Assembly (NCBI GenBank): GCA_035524795.1
Contig: DATKOF010000001.1
Location: 1 to 64,000 of the forward strand
Length of the DNA: 64,000 nucleotides
Direction: 5' to 3'
Source of the DNA: DATKOF01 sp035524795
GTDB lineage: Bacteria; Pseudomonadota; Gammaproteobacteria; Burkholderiales; SG8-41
Part shown: piece after piece, positions 53,324-62,747 of the stretch
Position numbering within the stretch: position 1 is the stretch's first letter
Layout of the letters: each line of letters starts with the position of its first letter
Notes under the pieces: generated by a model
Seen by the model: the letters and a program-made list of their open reading frames with translations, nothing else
Databases searched by the model: none
Told to the model about the DNA's origin: nothing
Translations under genes and position numbers: made by a program

Positions 53324-54745
53324 ATGAAGCGCTTACTCGGTTTTGTCTTGTTGTTCGGTGTACTGAATCTGCTGGGTCCGCTGTTGGCATATGCCGATAA
53401 TCCGCCTGCGCCGGCCACACCTGCCGCCGCCCCGGCCGGTTATCTTGCAGCTCCCGATTGGCTGAATTCCGGCAACAATGCCTGGCAATTGGCCGCCGCC
53501 ACCTTCGTCGGACTGCAAAGCGTGCCCGGGCTGATGCTTCTCTACGCCGGGATAGTCAAACGCAAGTGGGCGATCAACAGCGCCTTCATGGCAATGTACG
53601 CGTTTGCCTCCGTGCTGATCGTATGGGTGCTGTGGGCTTACAACATGGGATTCGGCCCGCAGTGGTACCCGTTCATCGGCCATCCCGGACTGGCAACGTC
53701 GGCCGGATTTGAAATCGGACAGGCAACCGTCCCGGCAGCAGCCAGCGGCATGCCGGCAATGACCTTCCCGATGGCGACACTGGTCTTCTTCCAGTTCGTG
53801 TTCGCCGCCATTACGGTGATCATTCTGGGCGGATCGCTGATCGGGCGCATGAATTTCAAGGCGTGGGTCATCTTCGTTCCGGTGTGGATGACGTTGATCT
53901 ATACGGTCGGCGCCTTCAGCCTGTGGGGAGGCGGCTGGCTGGCTGCGATGGGGGCAGCGGACTTTTCGGGCGGCTACGTGATTCACCTTGCCGCCGGCGT
54001 TTCGGGTTTCGTGGCCGCCGCCGTGATCGGTCCACGGCTGCAGAGCGATCGCGACCACTTCCCTCCCAATAATCTGCTGATCGCGATAGCCGGCGCAGGC
54101 ATCTTATGGCTCGGCTGGGACGGTTTCAACGGCGGCGACCCCTATTTCGCGAACGCGGACGCGGGAGGTGCGGTACTCAACACCAATATCACCACCGCGA
54201 CCGCGCTGCTGACCTGGATCGTCATGGATACCATGTGCTACGGCAAACCGTCGATCGTCGGCGCGATCAACGGCATGATCGCCGGACTGGTGGCGATCAC
54301 CCCGGCGGCAGGTTATGTCAACGGAATGGGCGCTCTCATCATCGGCGTCTCCGCCGGCATCATTCCGTGGCTTGCGATGAACAAAATGCAAAAAACCAAA
54401 CTTTTCCAGAAAGTGGACGACACGTTGAGCGTGTTATCCACGCACGGCGTAGCAGGTCTCCTCGGCGGCCTGCTGACCGGGGTGCTGGCCGATCCCAATA
54501 TGCTGGTTTATATCGGCACGGGGGCCAATGCTCCCGGCGTCAACATCACGGGCTGGTATTATGGAAATTTCAAGCAGTTCATACTGCAGGGCGAGGCCGC
54601 TCTCTTCATCATCGTCCTGAATGCGATCGGCACCTTTGTCATCCTCAAGATCATCTCCATCTTTGTTCCGTTGCGGATGGACGCCGCCACTCTGGAAGCC
54701 GGCGACACCGCGGTACACGGCGAAGAGGCTTACTCGCCTAACTGA
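53324..54745 (+). CDS. amt: Ammonium transporter
   Basis: A 473-residue Amt protein with signal peptide (LLFGVLNLLGPLLAYA) and 11 expected helices. The pore twin-His positions are YVIHLAAGVSGFVAAA and STHGVAGLLGG; ADFSGGYV precedes the first. It conducts ammonium across the inner membrane. GGGAGGAGG lies close before the ATG. The usual glnK partner is not adjacent. A terminator follows. Confidence 0.96.
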   Translation: MKRLLGFVLLFGVLNLLGPLLAYADNPPAPATPAAAPAGYLAAPDWLNSGNNAWQLAAATFVGLQSVPGLMLLYAGIVKRKWAINSAFMAMYAFASVLIVWVLWAYNMGFGPQWYPFIGHPGLATSAGFEIGQATVPAAASGMPAMTFPMATLVFFQFVFAAITVIILGGSLIGRMNFKAWVIFVPVWMTLIYTVGAFSLWGGGWLAAMGAADFSGGYVIHLAAGVSGFVAAAVIGPRLQSDRDHFPPNNLLIAIAGAGILWLGWDGFNGGDPYFANADAGGAVLNTNITTATALLTWIVMDTMCYGKPSIVGAINGMIAGLVAITPAAGYVNGMGALIIGVSAGIIPWLAMNKMQKTKLFQKVDDTLSVLSTHGVAGLLGGLLTGVLADPNMLVYIGTGANAPGVNITGWYYGNFKQFILQGEAALFIIVLNAIGTFVILKIISIFVPLRMDAATLEAGDTAVHGEEAYSPN

Positions 54746-54766
54746 GATTCTGAAGGCCGACTGCAG

Positions 54767-54797
54767 GCCCCGGCTCGATTTTGGGCCGGGGCTTTTT
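54767..54797 (+). terminator. Rho-independent terminator of amt
   Basis: GCCCCGGC (54767-54774) and GCCGGGGC (54785-54792) form an 8-bp stem followed by TTTTT, 21 bases after the amt stop codon. Confidence 0.9.
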
Positions 54798-54904
54798 CAT
54801 TGCGGAAAATGGATGGCGTCATTCACGCCCGATATCATCGGGGTGACTATCGGCGGAATCCAGCTTACCGTAATGGCCGCGCCACCGCCACAGAACTCCG
54901 GCCC

Positions 54905-55234
54905 ATGAAGAACATCGCAAAAAACGCCCTGCTGATCGCGCTTGCGGCCGGTGGGGCCATGTTATCGGGATATTCGAGCAAGGCTGATGCTTCGCCGCAA
55001 ATTCTCCGCTGCACCAACACAACAAGCGGGGTCTCGTGGGACGTGAAAATAGACTATCAGAACGGCACCGTGGACGGATTCCCGGCCGTCATTGCCAACG
55101 ACAACATCAAATGGAATGACAATCTGCGCGGAGGGCATTATCAGCTTGATCGGGCTTCCGGAAACATGACGGTCATTTTCGCTTCGAGTACCGGCGGTTT
55201 CATGCTGAACCATAAATGCCGTTTCATGCAGTGA
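54905..55234 (+). CDS. Small exported protein of unknown function
   Basis: A 109-residue protein with a signal peptide (ALLIALAAGGAMLSGYSSKA; SGY replaces a lipobox Cys). The mature part has two Cys (RCTNTTSG near its start and HKCRFMQ at the end) that could form a disulfide. ATG 54905 is chosen for the signal; the frame is open further upstream. No family recognised. Confidence 0.65.
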   Translation: MKNIAKNALLIALAAGGAMLSGYSSKADASPQILRCTNTTSGVSWDVKIDYQNGTVDGFPAVIANDNIKWNDNLRGGHYQLDRASGNMTVIFASSTGGFMLNHKCRFMQ

Positions 55235-55295
55235 GGCCCGGCCGGGCAAGAAAAATAATGGCGCGATCACATCCCGGCTTTATCTCCCGGTCTTG

Positions 55296-55838
55296 TCAGA
55301 CCGCAAACTCGAATTGCTCATTCCTGTCGTAAAATAATTTGCATCCTTCCACTCTCGCCGCGGAATTCAGGCGGTGTTCCTGCCGTTTGCCCGGTTCAAC
55401 CAGATGCATCACCTCTACGCCACGCGCCACTGCGCTGTCCGCAATCAGATAACGATGGCACTGCCACGGCAACCGTTCGGCGCACATGATCGCAATGCGC
55501 TCGCCTGAAGCAAGCGCGAGAAGGCGGTCGAGCGCCTGCTGGAATTCCGCAGTCAGCATGTGATCGGCGTAGGCACGGAAGTTCGCATTGCGCAGCGCGG
55601 TGTGAGGCGAATCGTTGCGAGGCTTGCGCCGGCCGCCGAGCGCCCTGCCTTCCCATTGATAGCGGATGCCCGTTTCGGCCAGCAATCGCTCGAGCGCTGC
55701 GCGCGCGAACTGCGGATGGCGGCGCGACGCCGGATAGGCGCGCACGTCAGCCAGGCACTGGATGCCGGCTTGCTGCAGCAACTGGAGCAATTCCGTGCTT
55801 GTGCGGTTGCCGTGGCCGACGCTGAAAAGAACGGTCAT
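55296..55838 (-). CDS. DUF488 family protein
   Basis: A 180-residue protein: SVGHGNRTSTELLQLLQQAG, DVRAYPASRRHPQF, and CAERLPWQCHRYLIAD with the conserved CxE..P..CHR pattern. DUF488 proteins are widespread and of unproven function. The frame begins MTVLFSVGH at 55838. Confidence 0.9.
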   Translation of the reverse strand: MTVLFSVGHGNRTSTELLQLLQQAGIQCLADVRAYPASRRHPQFARAALERLLAETGIRYQWEGRALGGRRKPRNDSPHTALRNANFRAYADHMLTAEFQQALDRLLALASGERIAIMCAERLPWQCHRYLIADSAVARGVEVMHLVEPGKRQEHRLNSAARVEGCKLFYDRNEQFEFAV

Positions 55839-55945
55839 CGGGCATTCTGTTCCGCCACAATCACGTTGCCAAGCGCCCCCGAAAGCCGCGACAATTGCGG
55901 AAAGGCCGGCGGTTACCGGCTGTCAATCCCGACAGGAGAACGCGC

Positions 55946-56134
55946 ATGATCGGCGGATATAGCGGCATCATCGGCCTGCTGGTGCTGGTCGCAGACGTGT
56001 GGGCGATCGTCAGCATCGGACAGAGCGGGACCACGACCGAAACCAAGGTGCTGTGGATCGTGCTGGTGCTGATCCTGCCGGTGTTCGGGTTCCTGATCTG
56101 GCTGCTGGCCGGGCCGCGCGCCGGGCGCGCCTGA
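55946..56134 (+). CDS. PLDc N-terminal domain membrane peptide
   Basis: A 62-residue protein with two helices (IIGLLVLVADVWAIVSI and VLWIVLVLILPVFGFLIWLL) ending LAGPRAGRA, the PLDNc pattern seen before cardiolipin synthase domains but here alone. CAGGAGAA precedes the ATG. It lies 26 bases upstream of the cytochrome c gene and is probably cotranscribed. Confidence 0.85.
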   Translation: MIGGYSGIIGLLVLVADVWAIVSIGQSGTTTETKVLWIVLVLILPVFGFLIWLLAGPRAGRA

Positions 56135-56160
56135 CCGTCACTTTTCCAATGGAGGCACTG

Positions 56161-56808
56161 ATGAAAAATCTCATCGCATGCACGATGCTGGCCCTGCTGC
56201 TCGCCGGCTGCAACGAAAAACCGGCTCCGACCCAGACGCCGACCCCGCAGACCTCGTCCGCCGAGCAGGCAATGCAGGCCTCGAAGCAAGAAGCAACGGC
56301 GGCCGTCGAGAGCGCGAAGCAGGCCGCTTCCAGCGCGGCAGCAGCCACCAAGGACGTCGCCACCGCGGCGGCCACCGCGACCGAAAATGCGGCTAGACAG
56401 GCGACCGACAAACTGACGGCGGAGAGCCAGGAAACCGCCGGCAAAGCGACGGAAGCCGCGAAAGAGGCCGCGCATCAGGCCGCCACTGCGACCGAGGGCG
56501 CGGCGAAACAGGTTGCCGCTGCCACCGCGCCTCCGACCGCGATTCCGGACTGGGTCGTGATGCCGAAGTACGATTGCCGCGCGTGTCACGCGCTGGATCA
56601 CAAACTGGTCGGCCCGGCGTGGAAGGATGTCGCGGAAAGGTATAAGGGCGATGCGACCGCGGAAGCGAAACTGATGGACAAGGTCAAGAAAGGCGGCCGG
56701 GGCAACTGGATCCAGCAGACCGGCGGCGTCTCGATGCCGCCGCACCCGAACCTGAGCGACGACGACCTCAGGAAGGTCGTGGACTTCATACTGTCGCTGG
56801 CGAAATAG
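56161..56808 (+). CDS. Lipoprotein c-type cytochrome with long Ala-rich helical tether
   Basis: A 215-residue protein. Residues 1-17 are a lipoprotein signal with Cys17 (LLLAGC). Residues 18-125 are a Pro/Thr then Ala/Glu/Lys-rich stretch with repeating ATENAARQATDKL-like units, likely one long helix. A class I cytochrome c follows with CRACH (139-143) and a probable Met ligand in GGVSMPPHP. It would hold the haem domain well away from the membrane. GGAGG lies seven bases before the ATG. Confidence 0.88.
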   Translation: MKNLIACTMLALLLAGCNEKPAPTQTPTPQTSSAEQAMQASKQEATAAVESAKQAASSAAAATKDVATAAATATENAARQATDKLTAESQETAGKATEAAKEAAHQAATATEGAAKQVAAATAPPTAIPDWVVMPKYDCRACHALDHKLVGPAWKDVAERYKGDATAEAKLMDKVKKGGRGNWIQQTGGVSMPPHPNLSDDDLRKVVDFILSLAK

Positions 56809-56817
56809 CCGCGGCCG

Positions 56818-57540
56818 CTACGCTTCGACGCCGACCGCGTCGCCGATCAGCAGTTCGAAGCGCCGGGCGGCATTGGTCTGGTTCGCCGCGATCTCGGCCA
56901 GACCAATGCTGTTTTCATACCAGAACGCCGCGCCCTCCTCGACCGCCGAAAATACGCGCGCGTGATCGAAGCGGTGGCCGCCGACGACAAGGCGCGCGCC
57001 GGCGGCCACGCCACGCAGGCCGGTCATCGCGTTGCCGTAATGATCGATGTAGATGATCTCGGCGAGGTCGCCGCCGCCGAACCGCACTGCGAGTTCGCGC
57101 GCGGTGCCGAGCATGTCCGTTTGCCCCCGCGCAATCATCGCCGCCACCGGCGCAAACAGATCGCGGCCGTGAAAGGACGCGGAAAGGAACGCCGGTCGCC
57201 ATGTGATCGGGAACGCTGCGACTTCCCGCGCGCGCGCGGCGACTACCGACAGCAGGCCGTTGTCCGGCCCGACGTACCAGCGCCGGTCGGCGCGCACCGC
57301 GATCGGTTCGCGTCCGCCGCCGACGCCGGGATCGACGACGGCATAGATCACGCTGTCCTCGGGCGTGCGCGCGGCAAGCGCGGCGAGCAGGTGCGCGCCG
57401 GCCCTGATGTCGAACGCCGGCGCATCGTGCAGCAGATCGATTACGGCCGCCTCCGGCGCGTGGGCCAGCACCGCGGTCCTGACCTGGCCGACGTATAAAT
57501 CCGAACTGCCGAAATCTGTAAACAGGAATATGGGCATCAT
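56818..57540 (-). CDS. SAM hydroxide adenosyltransferase family protein (DUF62)
   Basis: About 240 residues: FLFTDFGSSDLYVGQVRTAV, VVDPGVGGGREPIAV, VGPDNGLLS, and the C-terminal domain GNAMTGLRG. The family hydrolyses S-adenosylmethionine to adenosine and methionine, or in fluorinases and chlorinases uses halide. Two adjacent Met codons (57540, 57537) can start it; a longer frame upstream is unlikely. Confidence 0.92.
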   Translation of the reverse strand: MMPIFLFTDFGSSDLYVGQVRTAVLAHAPEAAVIDLLHDAPAFDIRAGAHLLAALAARTPEDSVIYAVVDPGVGGGREPIAVRADRRWYVGPDNGLLSVVAARAREVAAFPITWRPAFLSASFHGRDLFAPVAAMIARGQTDMLGTARELAVRFGGGDLAEIIYIDHYGNAMTGLRGVAAGARLVVGGHRFDHARVFSAVEEGAAFWYENSIGLAEIAANQTNAARRFELLIGDAVGVEA

Positions 57541-57656
57541 ATCCGGAAGCGCCACCGCAATACGCCTCGAAACGGCGCATTGCGGCGGAGACTAACCCGT
57601 CCGGAACGGACGGGTTGTGCCGTGGGTAAACGGGAAAATGTTCACCGTCAGATGCG

Positions 57657-58361
57657 TCAGGCTAAATCGTGCAGCACAGGAAATTGCGGCGCGTCCACGT
57701 TGGCCACGTAGCGACGGTGGATGTCGCCGAGCCGGTCGAGCACGACCTCCTTGCCGAGCATGCCGCTGGCGCGCACCGCGTCTGCGACGACGTCCGGCGT
57801 CAGCAGCTCGAGCGCGACGGTGGACACCGGCGCGTAACTGAGATGCCACGGCTCGGGATGCACGCCGCCGCGGTCGGTGTGGTACGGCCGGAAAAATCCG
57901 AAGCGCGCCATGTTCGAATCGAGCCAGCGGTGCAGCGCGTGAAACACGCCGCCCGGCGCGGCTTCCTCCGGCACCATCCGCAACCGGTAGCCCTCCGGCA
58001 GCGCCGCCAGATCGATGACGTCGATCTCGCTGCCCCAGTGATGGCGGCTGGCGCCCGGCACCGCGCTCCAGCTCATGATCGCGTTCACCAGTTCGTCTTC
58101 GCCGAGAGCGGCGTGGTCGCGCACGTTGCCGTCCGCGTCGTAGAGCGGATATTCGCCGCGGAACTTGCGGTCCCAGATCCTCTGCTGGCCGGCGAGATCG
58201 CGGAACGCGCTGACGATCCCGATATCGATGCCGTCGAGCATCGCATGGCTTTTCATCGCCAGCAATGGTTCGATGGCGTCGCGGTGCAGCGCCGCGGCCA
58301 GATCGCGGCGGACCACGACATGAGTGTCGGCGCGGCCGGTCAGTTCAAGCGCGTTGAGCAT
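57657..58361 (-). CDS. M15 family D-Ala-D-Ala carboxypeptidase-like protein
   Basis: A 234-residue zinc peptidase. Motifs SRHHWGSEIDVIDL (His, Asp) and PEPWHLSYAP (His) are the VanY/DacB-type metal and catalytic residues. No signal peptide is visible, so it may act in the cytoplasm or be exported by another route. It lies between the DUF62 gene and the P-type ATPase gene, all on the same strand. Confidence 0.9.
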   Translation of the reverse strand: MLNALELTGRADTHVVVRRDLAAALHRDAIEPLLAMKSHAMLDGIDIGIVSAFRDLAGQQRIWDRKFRGEYPLYDADGNVRDHAALGEDELVNAIMSWSAVPGASRHHWGSEIDVIDLAALPEGYRLRMVPEEAAPGGVFHALHRWLDSNMARFGFFRPYHTDRGGVHPEPWHLSYAPVSTVALELLTPDVVADAVRASGMLGKEVVLDRLGDIHRRYVANVDAPQFPVLHDLA

Positions 58362-58404
58362 GGCGGGATTCTAAACCGGGCGCCGGCGCCGGCCAAGACA
58401 GCCG

Positions 58405-61167
58405 TCACTGCCAGCCGTAGCGGCGGCTGTAGAAATTCTTCATCAACTGCGTCAGGCACATATAGCCGAGCAGAATTGCGGCCAGAAACCAGAAATAGGC
58501 GGTCGGCAGCGGCTGCGTCCTGAAGTAGGCGGCCAGCGGCCCCATCGGAATGAAGATGCCGACCGCCATGATCGACAGCGTCGTCGCCGTCAGCAGCATG
58601 GCGGCACGGCTTTGCAGAAATGGAATTTTGCGCGTACGCAGCATGTGCACGATCAGCGTCTGCGTCAGCAGCCCTTCGACGAACCATCCCGACTGAAACA
58701 GCGTCTGCTGATCCGGTGAGTTGGCCTTGAAAACGAACCACATCAGGCAATAGGTCACGATGTCGAATATCGAGCTGACCGGCCCGAAAAATATCATGAA
58801 ACGCCCGATGTCGTCGGGATTCCAGCGCTGCGGCGACTGCGTCAGATCGCGGTCCACATTGTCGAACGGTATCGCGACCTGCGAGATGTCATAGAGCAGA
58901 TTCTGCACCAGCAGCTGCAGCGGCAGCATCGGCAGGAACGGCAGGAACGCGCTTGCAACCAGCACTGAAAATACGTTGCCGAAATTCGAGCTTGCCGTCA
59001 TCTTGATGTACTTGAGCATGTTGGCGAAGGTGCGGCGCCCCTCGACCACACCCTCTTCGAGAACCATCAGGCTCTTTTCGAGCAGAATGATGTCGGCCGC
59101 TTCCTTCGCGATGTCGACCGCCGAATCGACTGAAATGCCGATGTCGGCCGCGCGCAGCGCCGATGCGTCGTTGATGCCGTCGCCCATGAAGCCGACGACG
59201 TGGCCGTTGCCGCGCAGCATGCGCACGATGCGCTCCTTGTGCAGCGGCGACAGCTTGGCGAACGCATGATCGCGCTCGACCGCCACGGCAAGCTCGGCAT
59301 CGGTCATCGCCTCGACCTGCTCTCCCAGCAGCACATCTCCGATGTCCAGTCCGACCTCGCGGCAGATTTTGCGTGTGACCAGGTCGTTGTCGCCGGTCAG
59401 CACCTTGACCGTGATGCCGTGAGCGAGCAGCGCTTCCAGCGCGGGCGCCGCGCTCTCCTTCGGCGGATCGAGAAACGCGATATAGCCGATCAGCGTCAGA
59501 TCGCACTCGTCGGCGAGGCCGTAGGTCTCTTTCGCCGGCGGCACTTCCTTGACCGCGACTGCAACCACGCGCATGCCCTCCTCGTTGAGCGCGGTCGTCA
59601 CTTCGCGGATGCGCTCGAGCAGTTCGGGCGTCAGCGGCTCGATCGCGTCTCCGTGCTGGACCCGTGTGCAGGCCGCCAGTATCTCCTCGAGCGCGCCCTT
59701 GCAGATCAGCTCGTGATGGTCCTCGCGCTCGGCGACCACCACCGACATGCGGCGGCGCTGGAAATCGAACGGGATTTCGTCGACCTTCCGGTAGTTGGCC
59801 GCCGGGTTGAGTTCGCGCTGCACCTCCGCACGTTCGAGCACCGCGACATCGAGCAGGTTTTTGAGGCCGGTCTGGTAATAACTGTTCAGGTATGCATATT
59901 CGAGGACGAAATCCGATTCCTCTCCGAACACGTCGGTGTGGCGCTCCAGGAAAATCCGGTCCTGCGTCAGCGTGCCGGTCTTGTCGGTGCACAGCACGCT
60001 CATTGCGCCGAAGTTCTGGATCGCGTCGAGCCGCTTGACGATGACCTTCTTGCGCGACATGAACACCGCCCCCTTGGCAAGCGTCGCAGTCACGATCATC
60101 GGCAGCATTTCCGGCGTCAGACCGATCGCAATCGAGATCGAGAACAGAAAGGCTTCGAGCCAGTCATGCTTGGTGAAGCCGTTGAGCAGGAATACGATCG
60201 GCGTCATCACCATCATGAAGCGCACCAGCAGCCAGCTCACCTTGTTGATGCCGGCCTGGAACGCGGTCGGTGTGCGGTCGCTCGCCGTGACCCGCTCGGC
60301 GATCGCACCGAAATATGTCTTGTCTCCAGTGGCAACCACGATGGCGATCGCCGATCCGCTGACGACGTTGGTGCCCATGAACAGCATGTTCTCGAATTCG
60401 AACGGGTTGGCCCGATCGCCGCCGCGCAGCTGCGGAAATTTTTCGACCGGCAGCGACTCCCCGGTCATCGCCGCCTGGCTGACGAACAGATCTTTTGCCG
60501 ACAGCACGCGCGCGTCGGCCGGAATCATGTCGCCGGCCGCCAGCACGAAGACGTCTCCGGGAACGATGTCCCGGATCGGCACCTCCATTTTGCGCGGTCC
60601 CTTCGGATGCAGGTGCACCTCGAAATACTTGCGCGCCTCCTCGGCGGCTTCTTCCGCCAGGTCGCAGCGCAGCACGGTGGCGCGGTTGCTGACCATCTCC
60701 TTCAGCTTGTCGGCCGCCCGGTTGGAACGCATCTCCTGCACGAAGCGCATGAACGTCGACAGCACCACCATCGAACCGATGACGATGGTCGCCCGCATAT
60801 CCTCGGTCAGATAGGACACCACCGCCAGTGCGGTCAACAACAGGTTGAACGGGTTTTCGTAGCAGTACCAGAGATGGGTCCACCAGCGGATCTTCTTGTC
60901 TTTGTCGATGCTGTTGTGGCCGAACTTGACGAGCCGCTCCTCGACCTGGGAAGGGGTCAGCCCGTTGGGGGCGGAATCCAGCGTCTTCAGCAGCTGCTCG
61001 GCGTCCATCTGCGCCGCCTCGTGCAGCTGGCGGGTGAGAGCCGCCGGCATCGTCCTGTCGACCGGACTTCCGGTGAGAACCTCCAGGATCGCCAGCCGCC
61101 CGAAATGACGCCGCAGTCCGCGGGCGCGCACGAGGCCGGCAAAAAATTCTCTGAGTACGTTGATCAC
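58405..61167 (-). CDS. mgtA: Magnesium-translocating P-type ATPase (MgtA/MgtB type)
   Basis: A 920-residue P3-type ATPase. The phosphorylation site is VLCTDKTGTLTQD, the hinge is GFMGDGINDASALRAADIGI, and TGESLPVEKFPQL is the dephosphorylation loop. It imports magnesium at low supply. The leader before the ATG is only about 70 bases to the convergent-free boundary with the rplQ terminator, too short for an mgtA-type magnesium riboswitch. The family assignment is firm by motif order and length. Confidence 0.94.
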   Translation of the reverse strand: MINVLREFFAGLVRARGLRRHFGRLAILEVLTGSPVDRTMPAALTRQLHEAAQMDAEQLLKTLDSAPNGLTPSQVEERLVKFGHNSIDKDKKIRWWTHLWYCYENPFNLLLTALAVVSYLTEDMRATIVIGSMVVLSTFMRFVQEMRSNRAADKLKEMVSNRATVLRCDLAEEAAEEARKYFEVHLHPKGPRKMEVPIRDIVPGDVFVLAAGDMIPADARVLSAKDLFVSQAAMTGESLPVEKFPQLRGGDRANPFEFENMLFMGTNVVSGSAIAIVVATGDKTYFGAIAERVTASDRTPTAFQAGINKVSWLLVRFMMVMTPIVFLLNGFTKHDWLEAFLFSISIAIGLTPEMLPMIVTATLAKGAVFMSRKKVIVKRLDAIQNFGAMSVLCTDKTGTLTQDRIFLERHTDVFGEESDFVLEYAYLNSYYQTGLKNLLDVAVLERAEVQRELNPAANYRKVDEIPFDFQRRRMSVVVAEREDHHELICKGALEEILAACTRVQHGDAIEPLTPELLERIREVTTALNEEGMRVVAVAVKEVPPAKETYGLADECDLTLIGYIAFLDPPKESAAPALEALLAHGITVKVLTGDNDLVTRKICREVGLDIGDVLLGEQVEAMTDAELAVAVERDHAFAKLSPLHKERIVRMLRGNGHVVGFMGDGINDASALRAADIGISVDSAVDIAKEAADIILLEKSLMVLEEGVVEGRRTFANMLKYIKMTASSNFGNVFSVLVASAFLPFLPMLPLQLLVQNLLYDISQVAIPFDNVDRDLTQSPQRWNPDDIGRFMIFFGPVSSIFDIVTYCLMWFVFKANSPDQQTLFQSGWFVEGLLTQTLIVHMLRTRKIPFLQSRAAMLLTATTLSIMAVGIFIPMGPLAAYFRTQPLPTAYFWFLAAILLGYMCLTQLMKNFYSRRYGWQ

Positions 61168-61238
61168 TTTGCTTTCCCTTCACACCATTTTCCGAAATGT
61201 TCGATTCGATATAACAAGATGATATCTATTTGAGCAAC

Positions 61239-61267
61239 AAAAAAGCCGGCGCTCGGCCGGCTTTTTT
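61239..61267 (-). terminator. Terminator of the alpha ribosomal operon
   Basis: GCCGGC (61245-61250) and GCCGGC (61256-61261) pair around GCTCG and are flanked by six A and six T. On the minus strand it follows rplQ by 19 bases and ends in T6; the symmetric A/T flanks could also work on the plus strand. Confidence 0.92.
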
Positions 61268-61285
61268 CGGGATGCTAGGGACGGA

Positions 61286-61714
61286 CTAGGCCGCCCGGGC
61301 TTCCTTGTTGGCGCCCTTCTTCCTGGCCGTCTTCTCTTCCGGCGCGGCGGCTACGTCGGGCCGGTCGAGCAGTTCGACCAGCGCCAGCGGCGCATTGTCG
61401 CCCTTGCGGAAGCCGGACTTCAGGATGCGCAGATAACCACCATTACGCCCGGCGTAACGCGGACCGAGCTCGCCGAACAGCTTGCCGACGATGTCGCGGT
61501 CGCGCAGCCGGTTGAACGCGAGGCGGCGGTTCGCGAGTGACGGCGTCTTGCCGAGCGTGATGATCGGCTCGGCGACGCGCCGCAGTTCCTTCGCCTTCGG
61601 CAGCGTGGTGCGTATGACTTCGTGCCGCAGCAGCGACACCGTCATGTTGCGCAGCATCGCGAGGCGATGGCTGCTGGTGCGGTTGAGCTTTCTGAGACCG
61701 TGGCGGTGGCGCAT
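61286..61714 (-). CDS. rplQ: 50S ribosomal protein L17
   Basis: A 142-residue L17: MRHRHGLRKLNRTSSHRLAM, then LRRVAEPIITLGK and LGPRYAGRNGGYLRILK. The Lys/Ala-rich C-terminal tail is slightly longer than in E. coli. It is the last gene of the alpha operon, ten bases after rpoA. Confidence 0.98.
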   Translation of the reverse strand: MRHRHGLRKLNRTSSHRLAMLRNMTVSLLRHEVIRTTLPKAKELRRVAEPIITLGKTPSLANRRLAFNRLRDRDIVGKLFGELGPRYAGRNGGYLRILKSGFRKGDNAPLALVELLDRPDVAAAPEEKTARKKGANKEARAA

Positions 61715-61724
61715 GCTGTCCTCG

Positions 61725-62729
61725 TCACACTTTCTCGGCGAGGCCGACCGGCGGCCAGTTTTCGAGCCGCATGCCGAGCGTCAGTCCGCGCGACGCCAGC
61801 ACTTCCTTGATCTCGTTAAGCGACTTGCGGCCGAGGTTCGGCGTCTTCAGCAATTCGGTTTCGGTGCGCTGAATCAGGTCGCCGATGTAATAGATGTTTT
61901 CCGCCTTCAGGCAATTGGCCGAGCGCACCGTGAGTTCAAGATCGTCGACCGGCCGCAGCAGCAGCGGGTCGATCTGCTGGGGTTTGGGCTGTTCGGTGGT
62001 GACCGGCGTGCCTTCCAGATCGGCGAACACTATCAGTTGATCGACCAGCACGCGCGCCGCATAGCGGATCGCTTCTTCCGGTTCAATCGCGCCGTTGGTT
62101 TCGATGTCGACGATCAGTTTATCGAGATCGGTGCGCTGTTCGACGCGCGCCGAATCCACCTGATAGCTGACGCGCTTGACCGGACTGAACGAGGCGTCGA
62201 GCACGATGCCGCCGACCGTGCGCGCGCTGCCGACGTCGCCTTCGGCGCCCGGCGCGCGCGCGGTGCGCACCGTCGCCGGCACGTAACCGCGGCCATGCTC
62301 GACCTTGATCTGCATGTCGAGCTTGCCGCCCGCCGCCAGATGCGCGATCACGTGTTCGGGATTGACGATCTCGACGTCGTGCTGCGGTTCGATGTCGCCG
62401 GCGGTCACCACGCCTTCGCCCTGCTTCTTCAGGGTCAGCGTCGCCTCTTCGCGGTTGTGCAGCTTGAGCACGATGCCTTTCAGGTTGAGCAGAATGTCGA
62501 CGACATCTTCCTGCACGCCGTCGAGCGCCGAATACTCGTGCAGCACGCCGTTGATCTTGACTTCGGTCGGCGCAAAGCCCGGCATCGACGACAGCAGCAC
62601 GCGACGCAGCGCGTTGCCGAGCGTGTGGCCGTAGCCGCGCTCGAACGGTTCCATCGTGACTTTGGCGTGATACGGCCCGACCGGCTGCACGTTGATGATG
62701 CGAGGTTTAAGAAAGGTGCTGCTTGGCAT
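61725..62729 (-). CDS. rpoA: RNA polymerase alpha subunit
   Basis: A 334-residue alpha subunit. The N-terminal assembly domain contains EPFERGYGHTLGNALRRVLL; the C-terminal domain contains LGRKSLNEIKEVLASRGL for UP-element DNA and activator contacts. Length and motifs are normal for a betaproteobacterium. Confidence 0.98.
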   Translation of the reverse strand: MPSSTFLKPRIINVQPVGPYHAKVTMEPFERGYGHTLGNALRRVLLSSMPGFAPTEVKINGVLHEYSALDGVQEDVVDILLNLKGIVLKLHNREEATLTLKKQGEGVVTAGDIEPQHDVEIVNPEHVIAHLAAGGKLDMQIKVEHGRGYVPATVRTARAPGAEGDVGSARTVGGIVLDASFSPVKRVSYQVDSARVEQRTDLDKLIVDIETNGAIEPEEAIRYAARVLVDQLIVFADLEGTPVTTEQPKPQQIDPLLLRPVDDLELTVRSANCLKAENIYYIGDLIQRTETELLKTPNLGRKSLNEIKEVLASRGLTLGMRLENWPPVGLAEKV

Positions 62730-62747
62730 GGCTTAACCCTCTGGTAA

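Noticed and set aside
52968..53420. 150-codon minus-strand frame overlapping the amt start
   Set aside because: It runs across the amt ribosome site and signal peptide on the opposite strand and has no domain.
61168..61238. Magnesium riboswitch before mgtA
   Set aside because: The space to the rplQ terminator is about 70 bases, too short for the known leaders, and no strong folding pattern is visible.
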